Translations under genes and position numbers: made by a program
Shown here: piece by piece, positions 49,478 through 58,505 of the stretch
Layout of the letters: each line of letters starts with the position of its first letter
How positions within the stretch are numbered: the stretch's first letter is position 1
The notes under the pieces: generated by a model
Told to the model about the DNA's origin: nothing
The model's input: only the letters and a program-made list of their open reading frames with translations
Databases searched by the model: none
NCBI RefSeq assembly: GCF_041908905.1
Contig: NZ_JAYREK010000014.1
Coordinates: forward strand, 1-64,000
Direction: 5' to 3'
From: Zoogloea sp041908905
GTDB taxonomy: Bacteria; Pseudomonadota; Gammaproteobacteria; Burkholderiales; Rhodocyclaceae
DNA: 64,000 bases

Positions 49478-50593
49478 ATGATGCGCATTATATCCGCCCT
49501 CCTGATCGGCGTCGCCGCCCTGCTCCCCGCAGGGGCCGGTGCCGCCAGCCCGATCCAGCTCGCCGAGGGCGCCCCCGATAGCCACGAGGTCGTCCCCGGC
49601 GACACCCTGTGGGGGATCTCCGGCAAGTTCCTCAAGGAGCCCTGGCGCTGGCCCGAGGTCTGGCGCCTCAACCGCGAGCAGATCCGCAATCCGCACCTCA
49701 TCTATCCTGGCCAGATGATCTTCCTCGACCGTCGCGGGCCGACCCTCAGCCTGGGGCGGCGCATCGGCCAGGGCGGCAGCGACCGCGCCCTCTACGAGAA
49801 GCGCTTCCCGCAGGTCTATTCCGAGCCCGCCAAGGCGGCCATCCAGAGCATCCCGGTACGCGCCATCGCGCCCTTCCTCACCGAGCCGCTGGTCGTCAGC
49901 GACACCGAAGACAGCGCCGCCGGCATCATCGTCGCGACCCAGGAAGGCCGGGTGTTCACCAGCGCCGGCGACACGATCTTCGCCACCCGCATCACCCCGG
50001 GCGTCCCCCTCTGGAACGTCTACCGCAAGGCCCGGCCCCTCACCGAGCCGGTGACCGGCGAAATCCTCGGCTACGAAGCCACCTATCTCGGCCAGGCTCG
50101 GGTGCAATCCGAGGCGGGTGTGCTGTCCCCCGACGATGCCGATGCCAGGGGCGCCGATGGCAAGGAGGCCACGCCGATCCCGGCCGGCCTGATGGTCACC
50201 AGCGCCAAGCAGGAGATCGGCAAGGGCGATCGCCTGCTCCCCGCCGGCCGGCCCGAGCTGCTCAGCTACGTGCCCCATGCCCCCGAGCAGGAGGTGAACG
50301 GCCGGATCGTCTCCATCGTCAATGGCGTCGCCGATACCGGCCGTTACCACGTGGTGTCCCTCAGCCTCGGCAAGCGCGAGGGCATCGAGGTCGGGCATGT
50401 GCTGTCGCTGCACCGCAACCGCGGCAAGGCCATCTACCGCGAGGACGACGTCGGCGCGCCGCAGCCCTTCCAGCTGCCCGAGCAGCGCTACGGCCTGCTC
50501 TTCGTGTTCCGCGTCTTCGAGCGCATCTCCTACGGCCTGGTGATGGAGAGCGTCGGGCCGGTGAGCGTGGCCGACAGCGTCCGCAAGCCCTGA
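49478..50593 (+). CDS. LysM-domain exported protein
   Basis: 371 aa. Signal peptide (MMRIISALLIGVAALLPAGAG), LysM domain at about residues 35-85 (HEVVPGDTLWGISGKFLKEP, NPHLIYPGQMI) and a conserved beta-rich C-terminal region that is regularly encoded next to dprA in Betaproteobacteria. It is probably a peptidoglycan-bound periplasmic protein of unknown role. The start is one of two adjacent ATG codons at 49478 and 49481. Confidence 0.88.
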   Translation: MMRIISALLIGVAALLPAGAGAASPIQLAEGAPDSHEVVPGDTLWGISGKFLKEPWRWPEVWRLNREQIRNPHLIYPGQMIFLDRRGPTLSLGRRIGQGGSDRALYEKRFPQVYSEPAKAAIQSIPVRAIAPFLTEPLVVSDTEDSAAGIIVATQEGRVFTSAGDTIFATRITPGVPLWNVYRKARPLTEPVTGEILGYEATYLGQARVQSEAGVLSPDDADARGADGKEATPIPAGLMVTSAKQEIGKGDRLLPAGRPELLSYVPHAPEQEVNGRIVSIVNGVADTGRYHVVSLSLGKREGIEVGHVLSLHRNRGKAIYREDDVGAPQPFQLPEQRYGLLFVFRVFERISYGLVMESVGPVSVADSVRKP

Positions 50594-50609
50594 CGCCGCG
50601 CGCGCCGCC

Positions 50610-51698
50610 TTGCCCTCCGCCGATCCCCTGGCGCCCTGGCTGCGCCTCGTCCTCACCCCCGGGGTCGGGCCGGGCCAGCAGCGCCAGCTGCTCGCCGCCT
50701 TCGGCCCGCCCGATGCCATCTACGCCGCCGGGCATTCCGCCATCGCCGCGGTGATCGGCGGTCCGGCAGCCCACACCCTGCTGTCCCACGACGCCACCCC
50801 GGCCGTCGACGCCGCCCTCGAATGGCTGTCACAGCCCGGCAACCAGCTGCTGACCCTCGGTGACGAGGCCTATCCGGCGGCGCTCCTCGAGATCCCCGAC
50901 CCGCCCGTGGCCCTCTACGTGAAGGGCAACGTCGCGCTGCTGTCGCGGCCTGCGCTGGCGGTGGTCGGCGCCCGCAACGCGACGCCCCAGGGCGAGGCCA
51001 ACGCCGAGGCTTTCTCCCGGTCGCTGTCCGAGGCGGGGCTGTGCATCGTCAGCGGCCTGGCGTTGGGCATCGACACCGCCGCCCACCGGGGCGGGCTGGC
51101 CGGGCCGGGCGCCACGGTGGCGGTCATCGGCACCGGCGCCGATCGCATCTACCCGGCGCGCAACGCCGCGCTGGCCCGCCAGATCGCCGAGGCCGGCGCG
51201 ATCGTCAGCGAGTTTCCCCTCGGCAGCGGCCCGCTGGCTCACCACTTCCCGCGCCGCAACCGGCTGATCGCCGGGCTGGCCCAGGGCGTGCTGGTGGTCG
51301 AGGCGGCCCTGAAGAGCGGCTCGCTGATCACCGCGCGGCTGGCCACCGACTGCGGTCGCGATGTCTTCGCGATCCCCGGTTCGATCCATTCGCCGGTCGC
51401 GCGGGGATGTCATCAGCTTATACGCGACGGCGCCAAGCTCGTCGAAACGGCCGCCGACATCCTCGATGAATTACGCCTCGCGCCCCGCGAAGCCGCGCCA
51501 GCCCGCGATCTGGCGCCCGAGGAGGGCGGTGGCGACGAAGCCCGGGTGATGCAGGCGATGGGGCACGACCCCGTGGACGTCGACACGCTGGTGCAGCGCA
51601 CCACCTTGACGGCGGAAGCGCTCTACGCCATTCTGCTTGCGCTGGAGCTTGACGGGCGAGTGTCGCGCCTGCCCGGCGGACGTCTCCAGCGCCTCTGA
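50610..51698 (+). CDS. dprA: DNA-processing protein DprA
   Basis: 362 aa from a TTG start 17 bp after the LysM gene. The Rossmann-like core is clear: VVGARNATPQGEANAEAFS, SGLALGIDTAAHRGGL, IYPARNAALARQI and SGSLITARLA, followed by a C-terminal winged-helix. It loads RecA on incoming single-stranded DNA in natural transformation. Confidence 0.94.
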   Translation: MPSADPLAPWLRLVLTPGVGPGQQRQLLAAFGPPDAIYAAGHSAIAAVIGGPAAHTLLSHDATPAVDAALEWLSQPGNQLLTLGDEAYPAALLEIPDPPVALYVKGNVALLSRPALAVVGARNATPQGEANAEAFSRSLSEAGLCIVSGLALGIDTAAHRGGLAGPGATVAVIGTGADRIYPARNAALARQIAEAGAIVSEFPLGSGPLAHHFPRRNRLIAGLAQGVLVVEAALKSGSLITARLATDCGRDVFAIPGSIHSPVARGCHQLIRDGAKLVETAADILDELRLAPREAAPARDLAPEEGGGDEARVMQAMGHDPVDVDTLVQRTTLTAEALYAILLALELDGRVSRLPGGRLQRL

Positions 51699-51725
51699 AA
51701 TCGACCGGCCCCAGGCCCCCGAGCC

Positions 51726-52205
51726 ATGTTCGACATCCTCGTCTATCTCTTCGAGAACTACGTTCACGCCGACGCGTGCCCCGAGCCCGCGCAACTGGCG
51801 CGCAAGCTGACCGCCGCCGGCTTCGAGGAGGACGAGATCGCCGACGCCCTGGAGTGGCTGTCGGGGCTGCGCCAGCTCTCCGACGCCGACCGCCCGCCCC
51901 ACTGTGCGCGTCCCGGCTCGCTGCGCGTCTATGGCGAGGACGAGCTCCGTCGCCTGGGCGTCGAGTGCCGCGGTTTCCTGCTGTTCCTCGAGAACGCCGG
52001 CATCCTCGATGCCGCCTGCCGCGAGATGATCGTCGAGCGGGCCCTCGCGCTGGGCGAGGGCGAGATCGAACTCGAAAACCTCAAGGTCATCGTGCTGATG
52101 GTCCTGTGGCAGCAGGATCGGCCGATCAATGGCCTGATCCTCGACGAGCTGCTCAACGAGGCCGACGAGCCCGAGGACGCCATCGAGGCAATCGTCCTGC
52201 ATTGA
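51726..52205 (+). CDS. smg: Smg family protein (DUF494)
   Basis: 159 aa, starting MFDILVYLFENYVHADA, acidic and helical, the normal partner between dprA and a topoisomerase gene. Function unknown. Confidence 0.93.
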   Translation: MFDILVYLFENYVHADACPEPAQLARKLTAAGFEEDEIADALEWLSGLRQLSDADRPPHCARPGSLRVYGEDELRRLGVECRGFLLFLENAGILDAACREMIVERALALGEGEIELENLKVIVLMVLWQQDRPINGLILDELLNEADEPEDAIEAIVLH

Positions 52206-52217
52206 CCGCCCAGCCGC

Positions 52218-52247
52218 TTGCAAGCCCGGCGCAGCCTTTCGTATGAT
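52218..52247 (+). promoter_or_regulatory. Sigma-70 type promoter for topB
   Basis: TTGCAA at 52218-52223 and TATGAT at 52242-52247 with an 18-bp spacer, about 50 bp before the start codon. Confidence 0.6.
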
Positions 52248-52297
52248 GCGCCGCTCCCCCATAACCAGAGTCAGGCGTCTTCGGTCGCACCACGGGC

Positions 52298-54814
52298 ATG
52301 AGCAAGCAACTGATCATCGCTGAGAAACCTTCGGTTGCGGCGGATATCGCCCGCGCCATCGGTGGCTTCACCAAAGAGAAAGACTACTTCGAGTCGGAGC
52401 ACTACGTGCTGTCGTCGGCGGTCGGGCATCTGCTCGAGCTCACCGTGCCGGCCGAGTTCGAGGTCAAGCGCGGCAAGTGGTCGTTTGCGCACCTGCCGGT
52501 GATTCCGCCGCATTTCGCGCTCAACCCCATCGAGAAGACCGAGGACCGCCTCAAGCTCCTCACCCGCCTCATCAAGCGCAAGGACGTCACCGGCCTGATC
52601 AACGCCTGTGACGCGGGCCGCGAGGGCGAGCTGATCTTCAGCTTCATCGTGCAGCACTCGGGCACCAGCAAGCCCGTGCAGCGCCTGTGGCTGCAGTCGA
52701 TGACCGCCACGGCGATCCGCGACGGCTTCTCCCAGCTGCGGGCCGCCTCGGAGGTCGAGGGCCTGCGCGAGGCCGCGGTGTGCCGCGCCGAGAGCGACTG
52801 GCTGATCGGCATCAACGGCACCCGGGCGATGACCGCCTTCAACTCCAAGACCGGCGGCTTCCACCTCACCACCGTCGGTCGGGTGCAGACGCCCACGCTG
52901 GCCATCGTCGTCGAGCGCGAGGAGAAGATCCGCGCCTTCAAGCCCACCGACTACTGGGAGCTCGAGGCCAGCTTCGGCTGCCAGGCCGGCGCCTACGCGG
53001 GCCGCTGGTTCGACGAAGGCTTCAAAAAGCCCGAGGAAGGCGCGCCGCTGGCGGAACACGCCACCGCCTTCCGGCTGTGGGACAAGGCACGCGCCGAGGC
53101 CATCAAGGCCAAGTGCGAGGGCAAGCCGGGCAGCGTCGAGGAAGAGTCCAAGCCGTCCACCCAGCTCTCGCCGCTGCTCTTCGACCTCACCTCGCTGCAG
53201 CGCGAGGCCAACGGCCGCTTCGGCTTCTCGGCCCGCACCACCCTGCAGCTGGCCCAGGCCCTCTACGAAAAGCACAAGGTCCTCACCTATCCGCGTACCG
53301 ACGCCCGCGCGCTCCCCGAAGACTACGTGGGCCAGGTCAAGGGCATCCTCGGCGGCCTGCCGGACACCTACGCCCCGTTTGCCAACGAGATCGTCAAGCA
53401 CGGCTGGGCGAAGCCCAACAAGCGCATCTTCAACAACGCCAAGATCTCCGACCACTTCGCGATCATCCCCACCGGCACGGCGCCCAAGAGCCTGTCCGAG
53501 GCCGAGGCCAAGATCTACGACCTGGTCACCCGGCGCTTCCTGGCGGTGTTCTACCCGGCGGCCGAATATCGCGTCACCACCCGCATCACCCGGGTCGAGG
53601 GCGAGGCCTTCAAGACCGAGGGCAAGATCCTCGTCAATCCGGGCTGGCTGGCGGTGTATGGCAAGTCCGCGGCGGTCAGCGAGGATGACGGCGGTGCGCC
53701 GCAGCTGGTGGCCGTCGAGCCCGGCGAGACGGTGAGCACCGACGAGATCCTGCTGAAGGCGCTGGTCACCAAGCCGCCTGCACGCTTCAACGAAGCCACG
53801 CTGCTGTCGGCCATGGAAGGCGCCGGCAAGATGGTCGACGACGAGGAGCTGCGCGCCGCGATGGCCGGCCGCGGCCTCGGCACCCCGGCCACCCGTGCCC
53901 AGATCATCGAGAACCTGATCGGCGAGACCTACATGCTGCGCGACGGCAAGGAGCTGATCCCGACCGCCAAGGCCTTCTCGCTGATCACCCTGCTGCGCGG
54001 CCTCGGCACCAACGAACTCACCTCGCCCGAACTCACCGGCGAATGGGAGCACAAGCTCGCCCAGATGGAGCGCGGCGCCCTGTCCCGCGCCGAGTTCATG
54101 GAGCACATCCAGGCGATGACCCGCGACATCGTCGAGCGGGCCAAGCGCTACGAGTCCGACACCGTGCCCGGCGATTTCGCGACCCTCGCCACGCCCTGCC
54201 CCAAGTGCGGCGGCGTCGTGAAGGAGAACTACAAGAAGTTCGCCTGCCAGAGCTGCGACTGGAGCGCCTGGAAGATCGTCGCCGGCCGCCAGTTCGAGAT
54301 CGAGGAGATCGAGGCGCTGCTGTCCACTGGCCGGGTCGGGCCGCTGCTCGGCTTCCGCAACAAGATGGGGCGCCTGTTCAACGCCGAGATCCGCCTCAAC
54401 GACGACAAGCAGCCCGAGTTCGACTTCGGCCAGCCCAAGGAAGACGAGAGCGCCGAGCCGGTCGATTTTTCCGACCAGCAGCCCCTCGGCGCCTGCCCCA
54501 AGTGCGCGTCGCGGGTCTTCGAGCAGGGCCTGTCCTACGTCTGCGAGAAATCCGTCGGGCCGGGCAAGTCCTGCGACTTCCGCTCCGGCAAGATCATCCT
54601 GCAGCAACCCATCGAGCGGGAGCAGATGCACAAGCTCCTCGAGACCGGCAAGACCGACCTGCTGCGCGGCTTCGTCTCCAGCCGCACCAAGCGCAAGTTC
54701 TCGGCCTTCCTGGTGCGCGGCGACGACGGCAAGGTCGGCTTCGAGTTCGAGAAGAAGGAGCCCAAGGCGCCCGCCGCCAAGAAGCCCGCCACCCGCAAGA
54801 AGGCGGCCGAGTAA
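52298..54814 (+). CDS. topB: DNA topoisomerase III
   Basis: 838-aa type IA topoisomerase. TOPRIM domain (IIAEKPSVAADIARAI, CDAGREGELIF), catalytic Tyr in LTYPRTDARALPEDY, then two C-terminal zinc ribbons (CPKCGG...CQSC and CPKC...C) and a Lys/Ala-rich tail. It decatenates single-stranded regions. It occupies the place where many gammaproteobacteria have topA-related genes after smg. A bidirectional terminator follows. Confidence 0.95.
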   Translation: MSKQLIIAEKPSVAADIARAIGGFTKEKDYFESEHYVLSSAVGHLLELTVPAEFEVKRGKWSFAHLPVIPPHFALNPIEKTEDRLKLLTRLIKRKDVTGLINACDAGREGELIFSFIVQHSGTSKPVQRLWLQSMTATAIRDGFSQLRAASEVEGLREAAVCRAESDWLIGINGTRAMTAFNSKTGGFHLTTVGRVQTPTLAIVVEREEKIRAFKPTDYWELEASFGCQAGAYAGRWFDEGFKKPEEGAPLAEHATAFRLWDKARAEAIKAKCEGKPGSVEEESKPSTQLSPLLFDLTSLQREANGRFGFSARTTLQLAQALYEKHKVLTYPRTDARALPEDYVGQVKGILGGLPDTYAPFANEIVKHGWAKPNKRIFNNAKISDHFAIIPTGTAPKSLSEAEAKIYDLVTRRFLAVFYPAAEYRVTTRITRVEGEAFKTEGKILVNPGWLAVYGKSAAVSEDDGGAPQLVAVEPGETVSTDEILLKALVTKPPARFNEATLLSAMEGAGKMVDDEELRAAMAGRGLGTPATRAQIIENLIGETYMLRDGKELIPTAKAFSLITLLRGLGTNELTSPELTGEWEHKLAQMERGALSRAEFMEHIQAMTRDIVERAKRYESDTVPGDFATLATPCPKCGGVVKENYKKFACQSCDWSAWKIVAGRQFEIEEIEALLSTGRVGPLLGFRNKMGRLFNAEIRLNDDKQPEFDFGQPKEDESAEPVDFSDQQPLGACPKCASRVFEQGLSYVCEKSVGPGKSCDFRSGKIILQQPIEREQMHKLLETGKTDLLRGFVSSRTKRKFSAFLVRGDDGKVGFEFEKKEPKAPAAKKPATRKKAAE

Positions 54815-54834
54815 GCGCCGCTTGCGTCAGGCAT

Positions 54835-54866
54835 AAAAAAGCCCGCCTTCTCCGGCGGGCTTTTTT
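54835..54866. terminator. Bidirectional rho-independent terminator
   Basis: GCCCGCC/GGCGGGC stem (54841-54860) flanked by A6 and T6 between the convergent topB and HDOD genes. Confidence 0.9.
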
Positions 54867-54879
54867 CATCTCGGGGGCG

Positions 54880-55737
54880 TCAGGCGATGGCGGTGATGAT
54901 GGTCTCGCGGAAGTCGTCGATGTCGGCGTCGGAGGTGCCGAGGAAGATCCGGGCGTCTTCGAGGGCGCGTTCATTCACGATGTCGGCGTCCTCGACGAAC
55001 TCGCTCAGCACGTGCTCGGAGATCAGCGTGACGGCGATCAGCGCCAGGGCGCCGGCCGGGAGCTCCTTCTCGGGCAGGATGTAAACTTCCGGATCATGGT
55101 GGTAGCGGATCGCGGCGGCGATCTTGGCCGGCAGCCCCCAGTTGCGGGCCAGCAGCCAGCCCACCACCGCGTGGTCGCAGCGGAAGCGCTGCTGTTCCTG
55201 GGCCAGCAGCGTCGCGCCGCGGTCCTGGGAGGCGGCATAGACGTCGGCGTATTCGGGAAAGTTCGACAGCATCACCGGGATCGCCGCATCGTGGAAGAGG
55301 GCGTAGGTGTAGGCGCTCTCGGGCGGGATGCCGACGTGCCTGCGCGCCAGCACGCCGGCGGCCAGGGCCAGGGTGGAGGCGCGCGACCAGAACCTCTCCA
55401 TCAGCGGCGTCGGCGGATGCTCCGAGGCATTGCGCAGGGCCGCTGCGATCACCACGTTGAGGATGTTGCCGATACCCAGCCGGCTCACCGCCTGCTGTAC
55501 GCTGCGCACCGGCGCGGTGCTGCCGAAGATCGGCGAGTTGGCCAGCTTCACCGCCATCGCCGACAGGCCCACGTCGGACGACAGGATGCGGGTCAGGACC
55601 TTGAGGGAGGGCTCTTCGCGCTGGGCTTCGAACATCACCTCGGAGACGATGGCCGGGCAGGCCGGAATGCGGATGCTGGCGAGGACGCCCTCGAGTTCCG
55701 CCTGGGAGGGCGCTTGGTGTAAGGTGTCTGTGTTCAT
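54880..55737 (-). CDS. HDOD-domain signalling protein
   Basis: 285 aa, single HDOD domain: PACPAIVSEVMFEAQREEPSL, LANSPIFG, AVSRLGIGNILNVVIAAAL, ALFHDAAIPVML and RYHHDPE. HDOD proteins are non-catalytic relatives of HD phosphohydrolases, often in stress or c-di-GMP signalling. Start uncertain: 55737 (MNTDTLHQ) is preferred, 55791 is possible; neither has a good Shine-Dalgarno. Confidence 0.85.
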   Translation of the reverse strand: MNTDTLHQAPSQAELEGVLASIRIPACPAIVSEVMFEAQREEPSLKVLTRILSSDVGLSAMAVKLANSPIFGSTAPVRSVQQAVSRLGIGNILNVVIAAALRNASEHPPTPLMERFWSRASTLALAAGVLARRHVGIPPESAYTYALFHDAAIPVMLSNFPEYADVYAASQDRGATLLAQEQQRFRCDHAVVGWLLARNWGLPAKIAAAIRYHHDPEVYILPEKELPAGALALIAVTLISEHVLSEFVEDADIVNERALEDARIFLGTSDADIDDFRETIITAIA

Positions 55738-55852
55738 GGTGTAGGAGGGCTGCAATGCTGGGCTCGGGGCTCTCTCAATGGGTCGGTTCATCCGGATGCT
55801 CGCGCCGGGGCTCGTCTGCCTGCGCCTTCACCGGGGGCAATGGAGGGGCTCC

Positions 55853-56347
55853 ATGACGAAGGACTCTCGCCCCCTGGTGCTGGTCGCCGGCCTGGTTCTT
55901 GCGGCATCTCAGGCGTATCTCATATACCTCGTTGATGATTTACGGCCGAATATTCTGGTTCTTCAGTTAACTTTCGATGCCAATGGCTATTGGGGAATCC
56001 TCGGGCAGTGGGGCGAGGCCGGGCGGGAGGCGTACCGCGGGCACTTCGGCTACGACACCCTGCACGCCCTGATCTACGCTGTCTTCGGCTACCTGCTGGC
56101 GACCCGCGGCGGGGTGTTCGCCGCCGCCGAGGCGCGGCTCGGGCGCCGGGCGGCGTGGATGCTGCCGGTGGCGGCGCTGCTCGACCTGCTCGAGAACCAT
56201 TTGCAGCTCCAGCTGCTGGCCGGGCCCTCCGGCGCGCAGGTGGCGGCGATCCCCCTGTCTGCCCTGTGCTCGGCGGCCAAGTGGGCGCTGGTGCTGGCGT
56301 TTGCGCTGTGGATGGGGTGGCGCCTGTCGGCTAAATTGGTGCGATGA
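55853..56347 (+). CDS. Four-segment inner-membrane protein of unknown function
   Basis: 164 aa with hydrophobic segments at about residues 10-28, 63-80, 95-112 and 137-158. GGAGGGG precedes the ATG. Codons between about 55905 and 55990 are noticeably A/T-richer than the surroundings. No family recognised. Confidence 0.7.
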   Translation: MTKDSRPLVLVAGLVLAASQAYLIYLVDDLRPNILVLQLTFDANGYWGILGQWGEAGREAYRGHFGYDTLHALIYAVFGYLLATRGGVFAAAEARLGRRAAWMLPVAALLDLLENHLQLQLLAGPSGAQVAAIPLSALCSAAKWALVLAFALWMGWRLSAKLVR

Positions 56348-56426
56348 GGGCGTGCGTCACGGCCGAGCCCCGGGTGGCTTGTGTATAACTGTTTCAAGAT
56401 AAACCGGACTCCCGCGCCCCCAACCC

Positions 56427-58427
56427 ATGACCCAGCAGTCCCGATCCGGCGGCTCGCCTGCCGAGCGGGCCGAGGCCCTCCTGACCCGCTGCCGGGGCCG
56501 CTTCCTGAAAGCGCTCCGCGAAGCGGCGGAGGAGGTCATCCATCACCCCGACTGGCTGGACGCCCTCACCCGGGCTGCCGGCGAGTGCTTCGACGAGCTC
56601 GCCAGCGCGCGTCCGGGGCAGGTCTTCGACGACTCCCGCGGCCTCACCGCGTCGCGGATGAATCTGGTCCAGGACAACGAGACCGACTACTCGATCGGCC
56701 TGATCAACCTCGATCAGCGCCTGCACGACTACTGCGGCCGCGACCTGGCGGCCCTCCACATGCGCATGCGCATGCAGCTGATGGGCACGCCGATGGTGCT
56801 GCAGGACGAATCCCCCCTCGGCACCGAGAGCGTCTGCCGCGCCCTGCGGGGTCTCAAGGAGGTCGAGCGGCTCAGCGCCACCGAGGCCCTGCGGCTCGCC
56901 CAGCAGCTCGAGGAGCCCCTGCGCCGTCATCTTTCCGGTTTCTATCGCAGCTTCGAGCACGAGCTGGCCAACGAGAGCCTCGGCTCCCGCGTGCGTGGCC
57001 GTCCCCAGCACGTGGACCCCGAGCCCGAGCCGGAGGAGGCGAACGCGGCCGACGGCAGGCCGGGGCGGGCCGGCCTCGCCATCCAGCCGGTGGATGCGCT
57101 GCGCCTGTCGGTGCTGGCCCGCCACGAGGACAACCCGTCCCAGCCCCCCAGCAACCTCGACCCGGGGCTGGCCTCGGCGCTGATCGAGCGCATCGAGGCC
57201 TGGCTGGGGGAACGCCAGCAATACGGCGCCGGTGTTCCGGTGGCGCTGGGGGCGAGCGAGCTGGGCGCGCTGCTCAGCCCGGTCAAGGCGGCCGCCGTCG
57301 AGGTCATCGAGACGATCTGCAACTACGCCCTGGACGCGCCCCGGCTGCCGGCGGCATTCCGCTCCCTCATCGCCCGGCTGCGGGTGCCGCTGCTGCGCCT
57401 GGCGCTGCGCAGCGAGACCCTGCTCGCGCCGGAGCGCCACGCGGCGCTGCGGCTGGTGGACCAGATCGCCAACCTGGGGCGCACCCTGGCGCCCGACTGC
57501 TCGCCGGAGCTGCCCGTCTGCCGGGGGCTGCTCGCCATCGTCAACACCCTCGTCCACGCGCCGCGGATCTCCGACAAGGAGTTCGAGGCGGCCCTCGGGG
57601 CGGTGGAAGAGCTGGTCACCAGCCGCCAGCGGACCGCCCTGGCCCGCGCCGCGGCGTTCAAGGACGAGGTCGAGCGCATGGAGCGCCGCGACGTGGCGCT
57701 GCAGCACGCCTGCCGCGCCCTCTATCTGGTGATCGGCCACGCCAAGCCCAGCCCGGTGCGCAACTTCCTCGAGAACTACTGGGTACATGTGATCGCCAAG
57801 GTGGCCTACCGCCACGGCTCCGACAGCGTCGAGTGGGCGACCCGCCTGCACACCGCCAACCGGCTGCTGGCTTCCGTGGACGACAGCCAGGGCGCACGCA
57901 GCCTGAAGCGGCGCATCGCCGACATCCCCTACCTGATCGAGGAGCTCAAGGAGGGCCTGGCCTGGGTCGGCCTCACCGAGAGCCGGATCTGGGACGCCCT
58001 CGCGCCCTGCATGGCCTTGCACGCCAACCTCATCGCCGGCAAGCCGGCTCCCGAGTTCGTGCCGCGCCGCTCATCCTGCCGGCCGACCCTGGGCCGCCGC
58101 GCCGAGAAGAACGGCCTGCGGGTGCTCAAGCACAAGCAGTATGTCCCCGGCGAACTCCCGCTGCCGCCGGCCTGGGCGGCCCTCGAGGTCGGCGACCCGG
58201 TCTCGGTGGCCCTGCCCGACGACAGCGTGATGCGCGGCTTCGTGGCCCTGTTCGCGCCGCAGCGCCAGGCCATCCTGATCGCCGACGGCGACCAGAACCT
58301 CCAGCTGTCGATCACCGCCCGGGCCCTGTCCCAGCAGGTCGAGCTGCCCGAGTCGCAGCTGTTCCGGGCGGCCTCCCTCGTCGACGAGGCGGCCAGCAAC
58401 CGGCTCCTCCAGCCCGGGCCCGCCTGA
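56427..58427 (+). CDS. DUF1631-like large cytoplasmic protein
   Basis: 666 aa, helical, with an N-terminal region containing LTASRMNLVQDNETDYSIGL and LDQRLHDYCGRDLAALHMRM, an acidic Pro/Glu linker at about 200-215, and a C-terminal beta module (LEVGDPVSVALPDD, RQAILIADGDQNLQLSITAR). The layout fits DUF1631 proteins of beta- and gammaproteobacteria, whose function is unknown. I am moderately sure of the family. Confidence 0.65.
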   Translation: MTQQSRSGGSPAERAEALLTRCRGRFLKALREAAEEVIHHPDWLDALTRAAGECFDELASARPGQVFDDSRGLTASRMNLVQDNETDYSIGLINLDQRLHDYCGRDLAALHMRMRMQLMGTPMVLQDESPLGTESVCRALRGLKEVERLSATEALRLAQQLEEPLRRHLSGFYRSFEHELANESLGSRVRGRPQHVDPEPEPEEANAADGRPGRAGLAIQPVDALRLSVLARHEDNPSQPPSNLDPGLASALIERIEAWLGERQQYGAGVPVALGASELGALLSPVKAAAVEVIETICNYALDAPRLPAAFRSLIARLRVPLLRLALRSETLLAPERHAALRLVDQIANLGRTLAPDCSPELPVCRGLLAIVNTLVHAPRISDKEFEAALGAVEELVTSRQRTALARAAAFKDEVERMERRDVALQHACRALYLVIGHAKPSPVRNFLENYWVHVIAKVAYRHGSDSVEWATRLHTANRLLASVDDSQGARSLKRRIADIPYLIEELKEGLAWVGLTESRIWDALAPCMALHANLIAGKPAPEFVPRRSSCRPTLGRRAEKNGLRVLKHKQYVPGELPLPPAWAALEVGDPVSVALPDDSVMRGFVALFAPQRQAILIADGDQNLQLSITARALSQQVELPESQLFRAASLVDEAASNRLLQPGPA

Positions 58428-58505
58428 GCGGGTTTTGCGGCGGGCGCAGCCAGCCGGCTGCGGGCGCTCTACAATGCGGTCCGCCCGCATTTTTCGCCTG
58501 CTGCC